A stretch of 35,787 bases of DNA from an uncultured Oscillospiraceae bacterium (lineage in GTDB: Bacteria > Bacillota > Clostridia > Oscillospirales > Oscillospiraceae). A model generated the notes under the pieces. That model saw nothing but the letters and a program-made list of their open reading frames with translations. It was not told the origin of the DNA and ran no database searches. Both the position numbers and the translations under genes were made by a program. Positions 1-7,992 of the stretch are shown one piece after another. Location: assembly GCA_958436045.1 (NCBI GenBank), contig CAUBIP010000008.1, positions 1 to 35,787 of the forward strand, written 5' to 3'. Numbering within the stretch: position 1 is the first letter of the stretch; each line of letters opens with the position of its first letter.

Positions 1-2414
1 CCGCCGTCTATGTAGGCGGCGATACCGCCTGCGTAATCCCGCAGCGCCGTGATGGCGACGTCTGCGGTGCAATTCTTGATCGTCGTGTTTTTCGCGCTGG
101 AGACGATGGCGGCGACATAGCTACTCGCCTTAGTGACGCCGCTGACTTGAATGTTTCGCAGTGTCGCGCCATCCGTTGCCAGGAAGAGGGCAGAATAGCT
201 GGTAGTGGCTTCTGCCCGCATGTCCGTAATTTTGTAGCCGTTTCCGTCAAAAGTACCGGAGAAGGGGGCGCTGGTGGAACCGATGCCGTCAAACCAGCGG
301 ACACTGCGGCTGTAGGTCGCGTCGTCGTTGTTTAGGGAGACGTCCTTGCCTAGGCGGACGGTCTTGCCGGAAAATGTGTTGCCCTGCTTGACAAGCGACG
401 CAAGTCCGGCCAGCTGCCGCGCTGTTGTGAGGGTGAATTCAGTTTTGCTTGCGTCATACCAGTCGGTCTCTGCCAGCTGTGTCCAAACCTTGTGGGTCGT
501 CAGCGGCAGCACCGACAGATGCAGGGAAGCGGTGGTGATCAGGCTCGAAACGGTGGCATCGCCTTTGTTGGAGGGCCAATGGGTCTGATTCTCGTCCTCG
601 TAGGTGAAGCTGTATTCAAAGGCGCCGGTGTAAACATAGTTGAGGTCATCCGGATTCATGCCGTCGTGAATCTTCGCGGTGGCCCGCAGCTTGTCGCCCT
701 CATACAAGGCATCGCCGTCCTTGACAGGGTAATTCTGGACAGCAGTCAGCTGGCCGTCTACCACTGCCATGCCGCTTTCCTTGACGACTGTGATATCACA
801 GGCGGGGTTGGCTTCAATGTAGAGCGCACCAGCGGCCAGCTCTTCAAAGATACCGCCGATGGCGGCGTTCTGGGTTACTGTGGCGAAGGGGCTGGTCAGA
901 CGCTTGCCGTTCAGCGTGTAGGCCCGGAAGGCCCAGCCGCTGGCAGGCTTGTTTGTGAGGTGCAGGACCGTCCCTGCACGGACTGGGCTTGCCTGCGTGG
1001 CCGAGACGCTGCCCTGCTCATTCAGTACAAAGGTCACATTGCAGTTTTTGGCTGTGTTGTCCTGCTCCCAGGCAAGGCGGGGATAGCCGTTTTCTGTTTT
1101 GACAAAGGCGTCGCCATTGCAGTTGAGGTCATCGACAAAGTCCTGAGACTTCATATAGCTTTCCGATTTTGCCGCAATGTCCACATGGATGGTGATGGCG
1201 TTGCCCGCATACCAGCCGTGAGACTCGGTATCGTCGTCGCAGCCTTCCAGGTAGTAGGTATCGGCGATGGTATAGGAACCGCTGTCATGGCCGCCGATGC
1301 CGCGGCCGCGCTGGTTTCCGTTAGAATCAATGGTACCGACGTTAAAGCAGTTGTAAATATCCAGCCCCTGGTTGCTGGCGCAGATCCCGCCGGCAGGGCA
1401 GGCATAGGTGGTGCTGATTTCGCCTGCGTTATAGCAATTGACGATGGCACCCTTGCTCCAGCCGGCGCCGATGATCCCGCCGACGCCCTTGGCGTCTGTA
1501 CTCTTGACGGACGCAAAGTTTGCGCAGTTTTCGATGTAAATCCCAGTCGGGACGCTGCCGCTGCGGCCAACGACCCCACCGACCCGGCGGCGACCGTAAA
1601 AATCACCGCTGACCGAGAGATTCCGCACGGAAGGAGCCGCCTTGGGCGACACTTCATTTTCATAGAGCTGGCCCAGATAGCCGACCAGACCGATGCCCTC
1701 GGAATAACCGAAATGCTTGCTGCCATAGCGGTTGCATTTGAGATTTGTGATCCGGTGACCCTGCCCGTCCAGCGTGCCGTTAAAAAATGCTTCGACGACC
1801 TTGGCGCAATTTTCTACATCCAGCGGGTATTTGCCGCCAATAGGCACCCAGTTGTTGACACCGCCCATGTCCATATCGCAGGTCAGGTATACGGTTTTGT
1901 CAGAAAAGTCATGGCCCGGGTCGCCGACGTAGACAGTGTCGTGAATGTCACCGCCACCGGCGCCAATAAGCAGGTAATCATCGACCTTTGTGGAGACAAG
2001 GTTTTTCTGGTCTCCTTTGATGCGGTAATCTGGCGTGTCGATGTCCACGTTGCCGCAAACCAGGGCAGCCAGACCCGCAAGCTGGGCCGGGGTGTCGAGA
2101 TAAAACGCGTCCTTTGTTTCATCATACCAGGAGATATCCACTGCGCCGTCCCAGACGGTGGTGGAGAAGTATTCCGGGATGATCTCGTAGCTCTGGTCGG
2201 GTTTTTCAAAGCTGTAATGGTAGCCGTCGGCTTCCTTGGTAAAGTCCAGGAAGGTGTAGCTTTTGTCCGCCAGCTCGCAGCGGATCGTCGCCACGTCCTG
2301 CCCCGCCTTCAGCGGGACGATGCCGGTGATCGTGTCACTGGCCCGGCCGACGGCTGGCAGCAGCTGCGCCAGCAGACACAGGCACAGGATGATCCCCAAA
2401 ATTCGTTTTTTCAT
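1..2414 (-). CDS. Large secreted GLUG-repeat surface protein, 3' end beyond window (partial)
   Basis: The frame is open from the ATG at 2414 to the left edge, 804 codons, without a stop. GGAGG lies 9 nt before the start. The N terminus is a typical signal peptide (MKKRILGIILCLCLLAQLLP). Two similar modules follow, each with a WYD segment, a QLAGLA.LV segment, a GKTV.L strand and an F.GT.DG.G turn; the second begins near base 480. Between them are glycine-rich GLUG-type repeats (GGVVGRSG, GGIIGAG, GGICASN), and another (AGGIAAYIDG) is cut by the window edge. Such repeats occur in beta-helical, adhesin-like bacterial surface proteins. The gene starts 4 nt after the ABC ATPase stop, so it is probably the last known gene of the importer operon and may act as a surface receptor or scaffold. 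No anchor is visible because the C terminus is missing. The ligand is unknown. Confidence 0.85.
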   Translation of the reverse strand, partial: MKKRILGIILCLCLLAQLLPAVGRASDTITGIVPLKAGQDVATIRCELADKSYTFLDFTKEADGYHYSFEKPDQSYEIIPEYFSTTVWDGAVDISWYDETKDAFYLDTPAQLAGLAALVCGNVDIDTPDYRIKGDQKNLVSTKVDDYLLIGAGGGDIHDTVYVGDPGHDFSDKTVYLTCDMDMGGVNNWVPIGGKYPLDVENCAKVVEAFFNGTLDGQGHRITNLKCNRYGSKHFGYSEGIGLVGYLGQLYENEVSPKAAPSVRNLSVSGDFYGRRRVGGVVGRSGSVPTGIYIENCANFASVKSTDAKGVGGIIGAGWSKGAIVNCYNAGEISTTYACPAGGICASNQGLDIYNCFNVGTIDSNGNQRGRGIGGHDSGSYTIADTYYLEGCDDDTESHGWYAGNAITIHVDIAAKSESYMKSQDFVDDLNCNGDAFVKTENGYPRLAWEQDNTAKNCNVTFVLNEQGSVSATQASPVRAGTVLHLTNKPASGWAFRAYTLNGKRLTSPFATVTQNAAIGGIFEELAAGALYIEANPACDITVVKESGMAVVDGQLTAVQNYPVKDGDALYEGDKLRATAKIHDGMNPDDLNYVYTGAFEYSFTYEDENQTHWPSNKGDATVSSLITTASLHLSVLPLTTHKVWTQLAETDWYDASKTEFTLTTARQLAGLASLVKQGNTFSGKTVRLGKDVSLNNDDATYSRSVRWFDGIGSTSAPFSGTFDGNGYKITDMRAEATTSYSALFLATDGATLRNIQVSGVTKASSYVAAIVSSAKNTTIKNCTADVAITALRDYAGGIAAYIDG

Positions 2415-2418
2415 CGCT

Positions 2419-3195
2419 TCATTCCTCCAATGCGATCAGGCTGCAGGCGGGCCCCTGCGGCGTCATGACTTCTGCCATGGTGACATGGATGCCGTATAGC
2501 TTATCAATGAGGTCCGGCGTCAGCGTCTGCGCCGTTGGCCCGAAGGCGCAGAGAGAGCCGTCTTGCAGTGCCAATACTTGGCTGGCATAGCGCAGCGCAT
2601 GCTCCGGGTTATGAGTCGAGACCAGGACGGTATAGCCCTGGTGGGTCAGCCCACAGACCCGGGCCATCACGCGCTGCTGATTTCCGTAGTCGAGATTGGC
2701 CGTCGGCTCGTCCATGATGAGCACGGCCGCATTTTGCACCAGCGCCCGGGCGATTAGCGCCAGCTGCCGCTCACCGCCGGAGACCTGGCTGATGCCCCGG
2801 TTTGCCAAATGGGCGATCTCCAGCTGCTCCAGCGCCCGGTGCGCCGCCTCCAGCTGCGCTTTGCCGGGGCGCTGGGCCAATTGCAGTGTCCCGGTGGTGC
2901 CCATGAGGACGGTGTCGAGCACGGTGTAATTAAAGATCGGCTCTGCAGATTGGGGGATATAGGCAATTTCCCGGGAGAGCTCCCGCTGCGTCAGGGAGCG
3001 GACGGGCCGCCCGCGCAGCAAGATTTCCCCCTCCGGCCGCAGAAAGCCGAGAATGCAGCGAAACAGCGTGCTTTTTCCTGCGCCGTTGGGCCCCAACAGT
3101 GCGACCAGCTCGCCCTGGGGGATGGAAAAGTTGAGGTGCTGCAGCACCGGGTGCTTGGGATAGGCAAAGGAGAGGTCATGTACTTCAATCTGCAC
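2419..3195 (-). CDS. ABC transporter ATPase, FecE/BtuD type
   Basis: This is the nucleotide-binding subunit of an iron-chelate, haem or cobalamin-type importer, acting at the inner face of the membrane with the adjacent FecCD-like permease. All ABC hallmarks are present: Walker A GPNGAGKS near residue 36, Q-loop YIPQS, signature SGGERQ, Walker B VLIMDEP and the STHN switch histidine. The length of 258 residues is normal for the family. A longer in-frame GTG exists at 3204, but it lies inside the ribosome site AGGAGG (3204-3209). The GTG at 3195, 8 nt after that site, is therefore the better start, giving an 11-nt overlap with the permease. The family is certain; the substrate is not. Confidence 0.93.
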   Translation of the reverse strand: MQIEVHDLSFAYPKHPVLQHLNFSIPQGELVALLGPNGAGKSTLFRCILGFLRPEGEILLRGRPVRSLTQRELSREIAYIPQSAEPIFNYTVLDTVLMGTTGTLQLAQRPGKAQLEAAHRALEQLEIAHLANRGISQVSGGERQLALIARALVQNAAVLIMDEPTANLDYGNQQRVMARVCGLTHQGYTVLVSTHNPEHALRYASQVLALQDGSLCAFGPTAQTLTPDLIDKLYGIHVTMAEVMTPQGPACSLIALEE

Positions 3196-4210
3196 GGTTG
3201 CCACCTCCTGTCAGGACTAAGTAGATGAAGATCGGCGCGCCGACAAAGGCCGTCAGGATGCCCAGTGGGATCTCCGCGGTTGTTGCCAGTCGGGCGACGT
3301 CATCGACGACGATGAGAAATGCCGCACCAAACAAGGCACTGGCCGGGACGAGCCGCCGGTAGTCGTAACCGAAGATCATCCGGCAAAAATGGGGGATGAC
3401 CAGGCCGACCCAGCCGATCATGCCCGAGACGGCGACACTGGATGCGGTCAGCAGCGTTGCGCAGATGACGACGATCAGGCGCAGCCGCGTCGTATTGACG
3501 CCCATGGCCCGGGCCTCTTCATCGCCGACGGTCAGCAGGTTCATCCGCCAGCACAGGATGCACAGGGGGAGAAAGCCTACGACAAAGGGGATGCACAAAA
3601 ATTGCACGTCCCGCACCTTGATGGAGGAGAGGCTCCCCATGAGCCAGTAGGTGATGGCGGGCAGCTGCTGCTGCGTATCGGCCACCAGCTTCATATAAGA
3701 GGTCCCGGCAGAAAACAGGGACGAGACCATAATGCCCGCCAAGATCATCGCAACGGTGGGATTCGTCCGGCTCAGACGGCTGACAAGATACGCGGCGAAG
3801 ACGGCGACGAGGCCAAAGAAAAAGGACGTCGCCGAGATGGCAAAATATCCCGCGCCGCATAAGATCGCCAGGGCCGCGCCGAACCCGGCGCCGGTGCTAG
3901 CGCCCAGGATATCCGGCGAGACCATCGGGTTCCGGAACATGCCCTGGTAGGCGACACCGGCCAACGCCAGCGAAGCGCCGACGAGGGCCGCCGCGGCGAT
4001 CCGGGGCAGGCGGATTTCAAACAAAACATTCTCCGACCCGACTGGCCAGCACGGCTCGACCGCTTGAAACCGGGAGCGGAGTAAAGAAAAAAGCTGGTGG
4101 GGCGTCAGGTTGAAGCGGCCCAGCAATGCTGAGCCGAACAGGACAACCAGAAACACCCCGGCCAGCACGATAAACTTCCAGGCATATTGCTTGTGCGTCG
4201 TTTGCTCCAT
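3185..4210 (-). CDS. FecCD/BtuC-family ABC importer permease
   Basis: A polytopic membrane protein of 341 residues that forms the translocation channel of a type II importer for iron-siderophore, haem or cobalamin. Family motifs are visible: RLPR before the second membrane segment, NPMVSPDILG, GWVGLVIPHFCR, and the C-terminal EIPLGILTAFVGAPIF. The first hydrophobic segment is at about residues 12-32 and about nine or ten follow. Only one permease gene is present, so the channel is expected to be a homodimer. It starts 4 nt after the ExbD-like gene, with GGAAG at the end of that gene as ribosome site, and its end overlaps the ATPase start. This points to co-translation. Confidence 0.93.
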   Translation of the reverse strand: MEQTTHKQYAWKFIVLAGVFLVVLFGSALLGRFNLTPHQLFSLLRSRFQAVEPCWPVGSENVLFEIRLPRIAAAALVGASLALAGVAYQGMFRNPMVSPDILGASTGAGFGAALAILCGAGYFAISATSFFFGLVAVFAAYLVSRLSRTNPTVAMILAGIMVSSLFSAGTSYMKLVADTQQQLPAITYWLMGSLSSIKVRDVQFLCIPFVVGFLPLCILCWRMNLLTVGDEEARAMGVNTTRLRLIVVICATLLTASSVAVSGMIGWVGLVIPHFCRMIFGYDYRRLVPASALFGAAFLIVVDDVARLATTAEIPLGILTAFVGAPIFIYLVLTGGGNRAD

Positions 4211-4214
4211 AGAT

Positions 4215-4589
4215 TTAACTTCCGTTCTCTACAATATAATACTGGCCGGTGGCGGCGTCATAATAGACCTCGCCCAGCTTTTCCATGCCGGTATCGCTGC
4301 TGTCCAGCTTGTCCTGGGACTGCATGTTGTCCAGCTCGTCCTGGGAGAAGTTGACAGCGCTGTCACGGTCAATGGCAGAATTGCCGCCTTCGCCGTCGGC
4401 GGCGTAGGACTGGCCGGAGTCGGACATTGTCCCGCCGGAGGTGGAGATATCGACATTCCAGTGGACGATCAGCGCCAGCATGATGCCGACAGCCAGAACG
4501 AGCATAGCGTCGGAGAGATTGGAGAGATAGTTCATCGGGTTGACCTCTTCCTCCGCAAAGCGGCGGCGGGTCCTTCTTCCTCTTCTCAT
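4215..4589 (-). CDS. ExbD-like membrane protein, DUF2149 type
   Basis: A 124-residue protein with a basic N terminus, one transmembrane helix at about residues 26-43, and an acidic external tail. The segment NPMNYLSNLSDAMLVLAVGI resembles the ExbD/TolR helix. Asp27 stands where ExbD has its essential proton-carrying aspartate. The tail ends in a LGEVYYDAATGQYYIVE strand pair of the kind I recall from DUF2149 proteins, which accompany MotA/TolQ/ExbB genes in methanogens and some Clostridia. The classical ExbD periplasmic domain is absent. The start overlaps the ExbB-like stop as ATGA. The inferred role is the peptidoglycan-side or energy-coupling partner of the channel encoded by the preceding gene. 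Family assignment is from memory of the pattern and should be confirmed by profile search. Confidence 0.75.
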   Translation of the reverse strand: MRRGRRTRRRFAEEEVNPMNYLSNLSDAMLVLAVGIMLALIVHWNVDISTSGGTMSDSGQSYAADGEGGNSAIDRDSAVNFSQDELDNMQSQDKLDSSDTGMEKLGEVYYDAATGQYYIVENGS

Positions 4590-5209
4590 TGCGGCTTCAC
4601 CCTTTCACAAACGCAGCTGGTCAGCGTCTCCAGGTCTGCCATGTATGCAGCATACCAGCGGCGGCGGATCGTCGAGACGATCATGCAGACGGCGGCGATG
4701 CAAAGACCGGCGACCGTCGTATCAAACGCCGTCATCAGGGAGACGGAGAGTGTATAGGTATCACCCTGCCCAAGCGCGATGATGCCGGGCCCCAGGGGGA
4801 TCAGTGTCCCGAGCAGGCCCAGCATGGGGCCGAGCTTGGAGGCAAGGTCCGTGAATTTGATCATGTGGTCATAGTGGGCCTGCTCTTGCTCCAGCAGGTT
4901 ATCTGCCAGATCATCAAGCAGGGGGCGGGTGAAATCGGCGTGCTGCGTCAGCTCCTGCAGTGTTGCCTTCTGGCGGCGGTTGAGCTTGCTTTCGGCAATG
5001 GCCGCTTCCAGATCCGTCTCACTGTCGCGCAGATGCTCCAGCAGTGCGGGCAGGTCCTCTTTCATGTGGCGGTGCTCCGAAAAAAACTCCGCAATGATCC
5101 AGCCGACGGAAAAGACGGCAAAGGCCAGCAGTAAAATCAGCAGGATGACCACCGGCAGCTCCATCGCGCCGGAGACAGCCCGCAGAACATTGTGAAATAC
5201 AGTACTCAT
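4586..5209 (-). CDS. MotA/TolQ/ExbB-family proton channel protein
   Basis: A 207-residue protein with a membrane helix at about residues 18-40, a charged cytoplasmic stretch at about 45-120, and two further helices at about 127-147 and 155-180. The last two carry the family signature: LGPMLGLLGTLIPLG with Thr135, and MTAFDTTVAGL with Thr164/Thr165. These match the threonines lining the proton path in ExbB and TolQ. Such proteins form a pentamer around an ExbD-type dimer and convert proton flow into mechanical work. The gene overlaps the preceding surface-protein stop and the following ExbD-like start, both as ATGA. No TonB or outer-membrane receptor is encoded here, so the target of the motor is unknown. 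Confidence 0.88.
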   Translation of the reverse strand: MSTVFHNVLRAVSGAMELPVVILLILLLAFAVFSVGWIIAEFFSEHRHMKEDLPALLEHLRDSETDLEAAIAESKLNRRQKATLQELTQHADFTRPLLDDLADNLLEQEQAHYDHMIKFTDLASKLGPMLGLLGTLIPLGPGIIALGQGDTYTLSVSLMTAFDTTVAGLCIAAVCMIVSTIRRRWYAAYMADLETLTSCVCERVKPQ

Positions 5210-6696
5210 GCATCAATTCTCCCTTTTCTATAGTAGCCTACCGCGCTGCCAGCACCGAGGGCGGCCAGCAGAAGCGCGCCTAGGGCTGTGCCCAGGTAGT
5301 ACCAGCGGCGGTCCTCTGTCTGCATCGTCACGGCATGGACCGTCTCTTGCACCGGGGTGTCCCCATCCGGGTCTTTGGGGGAGGCGGCTTGCCGGCTTGC
5401 CAGCTGCTGGGCCAGTGCCTCGGAAAGGACGTGGACCCGCTGCCCGCCCGCGGCGCCTGCCGAGGTCTGGCTCGCCTGCCCATTGGCCGTGGGCTTTTGC
5501 AGGGTCTGCCCGTTTGTGCTGGCATTGCTGCCGTTGGGCTTGTTATTATTGTTATTATTATTGTTGTTGTTGTTCGGCTTGTTGCCCTGACCGCCGCTCT
5601 GGCCGTTATCGGGGGTCGGCTTAGCGGGATCGTCCGGATTTGCCGGGTCATCCGGCTTGTTCGGGTCATCCGGGTTATCTGGCGTCGGCTCCGGGTCGCC
5701 GGTCGTGATCGTCTGCGGTTTTATGATCTCTCCCCCGGCGTAGCCGATGTTGAGATTGGCGGTGCCCGCTGTATGTACCGTGTAGTTGACGCTGACCGAG
5801 GCCACGTCGCTATACTGACTGCTGGGGGTGACGGTGATGCCCGTGATCTCCAGCACAGAGGAGTCCGACGAGGAGATATTCAGCAGGCTGCCCAGCGCCT
5901 GCAGCAGCGTCTGGTTGCCGACATTGACGTTAAACGTCAGGGTATGGGAGCCGATGGTGCCGTCGATCTCCGGCAGTTCATCTTTAATTTCTGGAGCGCC
6001 ATTCAGCGCCACCAGAACCGTATGTACATATTTTGCACTTTGGCTCGTCCGAGTCTCCAGAGGATCGGCTTGACCGAAGAGCAGCCGGAATCGGTTGCCG
6101 GTGCCGAGGGAGGAGAAATTCGGCGCGGTGTGTTCTGTGCCGATCTCGAAGGTAGCCCAGTTGTCCTCCAGGGCCAGCATCGGCTGGACGGTTTGGTAGT
6201 CCGACCAGGCCTCCGTCCCGTCGTATTTGACAAAGTTGCCGTTCTCATCGTAAACCGGCTTGATGTGGGCGGCCAGATCGTTGAAATAGTACCGGTTTGA
6301 GGTAAAGAGATCCTGTGCGGTGAAGGAGGTGAAGGTGCCGACGCTCTGGTCCTTGGTGTAAAACTGTATCGAGGTAACATCGCCGGTATAGATGCCTGCG
6401 TAATCCAGCAGATCACCGATGGAAAAGCCCCGGGCGGAATCAATGACGGTCTGATAGTTTCCGTCGGGATCAATCCGGAAAAAGGAGTAGGCACGATCTG
6501 AGATTGGCAGGTTGGCGGAAAGCTCGCTCCAATGGTACGTCCCGACCTCGACATACGTCTCCGGGCCCATGCCGTAGTAGCCGACCTTGACCGTCAGCGT
6601 ATCTGTAACCTGACCGGCAGCCTGGATGGGGACGGCCAACGCAGCCAGCAGCGCGGCCAGCAGCACCAGCGCGGCCAGACGTTTTCGCAGTCTCAT
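5206..6696 (-). CDS. Extracellular domain protein with C-terminal membrane anchor
   Basis: A 496-residue exported protein. It has a signal peptide (residues 1-27, ending IQAAG), an extracellular domain at about 31-237, and a second beta-rich segment at about 245-340. A repetitive Pro-Asp linker at about 345-375 is followed by eleven consecutive Asn residues and a Gly/Ser/Gln-rich stretch. A hydrophobic helix at about 464-488 ends in a short basic tail (YYRKGRIDA). No LPXTG motif is present, so the protein is membrane-held from its C terminus. The 31-237 domain aligns with two repeats in the divergent SLH protein and vaguely recalls the sulfite-oxidase molybdopterin-domain pattern (inference). 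The start overlaps the lipoprotein stop as ATGA. A link between wall-side ligand capture and the ExbB/ExbD-like motor is plausible but unproven. No named family was recognised. Confidence 0.85.
   Translation of the reverse strand: MRLRKRLAALVLLAALLAALAVPIQAAGQVTDTLTVKVGYYGMGPETYVEVGTYHWSELSANLPISDRAYSFFRIDPDGNYQTVIDSARGFSIGDLLDYAGIYTGDVTSIQFYTKDQSVGTFTSFTAQDLFTSNRYYFNDLAAHIKPVYDENGNFVKYDGTEAWSDYQTVQPMLALEDNWATFEIGTEHTAPNFSSLGTGNRFRLLFGQADPLETRTSQSAKYVHTVLVALNGAPEIKDELPEIDGTIGSHTLTFNVNVGNQTLLQALGSLLNISSSDSSVLEITGITVTPSSQYSDVASVSVNYTVHTAGTANLNIGYAGGEIIKPQTITTGDPEPTPDNPDDPNKPDDPANPDDPAKPTPDNGQSGGQGNKPNNNNNNNNNNNKPNGSNASTNGQTLQKPTANGQASQTSAGAAGGQRVHVLSEALAQQLASRQAASPKDPDGDTPVQETVHAVTMQTEDRRWYYLGTALGALLLAALGAGSAVGYYRKGRIDA
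5542..5574 (-). repeat. Asn codon microsatellite (11 AAC/AAT codons)
   Basis: Eleven consecutive Asn codons (mixed AAC and AAT) encode a polyasparagine run in the flexible linker of the membrane-anchored protein. The unit is three bases, so length changes would keep the frame and only alter linker length. Confidence 0.9.
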
Positions 6697-7790
6697 TGGC
6701 TGCCTCCTGTTTTCAGCGTGGAGCGGGCCAGCATCTGCTGGGCCTCCGTCTCGCTCAGGTCGTAGTGCCAGAAGGTCTTGTAAAACGCCTGGGCTACGGA
6801 GACCATGTCGTAATCATAAAGCTCTGGGTAGAGCAGATTGCCCAGCCACCAGACGCCCAGCACCTGGTTGACGGACGGAGGAGCGGCCATCCAGTCATAG
6901 GGCAGGTTGGGAATTTCATAGTATGCGCCGTTCTGCACAGCCCGCAGGGCATTCCATTCGCTGGCCTCCAGTGTGTCATAGGGGCCGCCGGCGGCGAGAA
7001 TGATGACGTCCGGGTCACAGACATAGGCCTGCTCCATGTCGATCGTCGTGCCACCGCCCCGGTTGGAAATTTCGTCTGTCTTGACGGCGTTCTCCGCGCC
7101 GACCATAGGCAGCACGGCGGACTGAATAGAGCCCTCCGCGTTGCAGGCAAGACCGGTGGAGCCGGTGCCGAAGAGGACGGATTTTCGGTCACGCTCGGGG
7201 AGCTTTGCGCGGTTTTCCGCGGCCATCTGCAACGTTTTTTCGACGAACACGGCGCAGGCCTCAGCGGCCTCCTGCCGGTCCAGCAGCTGGCCAAGGGTCC
7301 GGTAGGCTTCGGGCATCGTCTCCATGGTGGCGTTGATGTAGATTGTCGGGATGCCCGTCTGCTTTTGGATGCCGTTCATATCGTCGGCAATCGTCTCTTT
7401 CGTATCGCCCAGGTCGATGATGAGCTGCGGCTGGGCGTCGATCAAGGCTTCCATGTTGAGGTTTGCCTTGTTGCCATAGAACTGGCCGAAGGTCGGCAGG
7501 TACCACATATCCTCCGGGAAATAGGGCATCTGGTCTGTGCTGGGGCTGCTGGCCAGGCCGATGAGCAGCTCCGGCGCGACGGTCATCAGGATCATCTGGG
7601 AAGTCGAGCCGCTGGCGGCGATGCGGGTGATGTTCTTGGGAATTGTCACCGTGCGCCCGGCGCTGTCGGTAAACTCGGTCGTTTCGACGCCTTCCAGCGG
7701 GTCATAGGTCTTGCCGCTGTTGCACCCGGCAAACAGGCAGAAAAGCAAAGCGCAGCAGAGCGCTACGCAGAGAAATCTTGTCCTGGTCAT
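6693..7790 (-). CDS. ABC importer substrate-binding lipoprotein (FecB/BtuF fold)
   Basis: A 365-residue lipoprotein whose signal peptide ends in the lipobox LFAGC with Cys23 as lipidation site. It should therefore sit on the outer face of the membrane. After a short acidic linker comes TTEFTDSAGRTVTIP, the usual beginning of the Periplasmic_binding_2 fold (FecB, BtuF, FepB). Later motifs such as PPSVNQVLGVWWLGNLLYPE are also typical of the iron-chelate and cobalamin group. It is the first gene of the operon that also encodes the matching permease and ATPase. GGAG precedes the ATG by 10 nt, and the stop overlaps the next gene as ATGA. Iron-siderophore, haem and cobalamin all remain possible ligands. 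Confidence 0.92.
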   Translation of the reverse strand: MTRTRFLCVALCCALLFCLFAGCNSGKTYDPLEGVETTEFTDSAGRTVTIPKNITRIAASGSTSQMILMTVAPELLIGLASSPSTDQMPYFPEDMWYLPTFGQFYGNKANLNMEALIDAQPQLIIDLGDTKETIADDMNGIQKQTGIPTIYINATMETMPEAYRTLGQLLDRQEAAEACAVFVEKTLQMAAENRAKLPERDRKSVLFGTGSTGLACNAEGSIQSAVLPMVGAENAVKTDEISNRGGGTTIDMEQAYVCDPDVIILAAGGPYDTLEASEWNALRAVQNGAYYEIPNLPYDWMAAPPSVNQVLGVWWLGNLLYPELYDYDMVSVAQAFYKTFWHYDLSETEAQQMLARSTLKTGGSQ

Positions 7791-7818
7791 AACTGAAAAT
7801 CTCCGTTATCTATAAAAA

Positions 7819-7841
7819 AGTATAACCTCTTGTATGATACA
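7819..7841 (-). promoter_or_regulatory. Candidate -10 box and operator-like palindrome of importer operon
   Basis: On the minus strand TATACT (7819-7824) is a good -10 box about 30 nt before the lipoprotein ATG, but no convincing -35 was found at normal spacing. The perfect inverted repeat TGTATgATACA (7831-7841) lies where the -35/-10 spacer would be, a common position for a repressor site. A metal-responsive repressor is possible, but the sequence is not a clear Fur or DtxR box. Confidence 0.35.
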
Positions 7842-7909
7842 CAAGTTGCCGGCGAAAAGCAAGCTTTTTTTTACAGCCGGAAAAGAGAGGGATGATTTTT
7901 GGGAAACGC

Positions 7910-7938
7910 TTGACTTTACGTTATTCATGATCTAAAAT
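7910..7938 (+). promoter_or_regulatory. Sigma-A promoter of SLH surface-protein gene
   Basis: TTGACT (7910-7915) and TAAAAT (7933-7938) are separated by exactly 17 bp. The expected start near 7945 gives a leader of about 48 nt before the ATG at 7993. Confidence 0.75.
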
Positions 7939-7992
7939 AAAGCCGGTTATATTCTGAAAAGAATAATACATATTTTGAAAGGAAGAACGCAC

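Noticed and set aside
492..2468. Long plus-strand open frame of 658 codons opposite the GLUG gene
   Set aside because: It is antisense to a gene with signal peptide, ribosome site and recognisable repeats. Its own translation shows no domain and no ribosome site; GC-rich third positions keep the opposite frame open.
7849..7880. CCGGC/GCCGG inverted repeat with inner AAAAGC/GCTTTT as a terminator
   Set aside because: It lies between two divergent promoters where no transcript needs to end, and the arms are short; chance or a minor cruciform is more likely.
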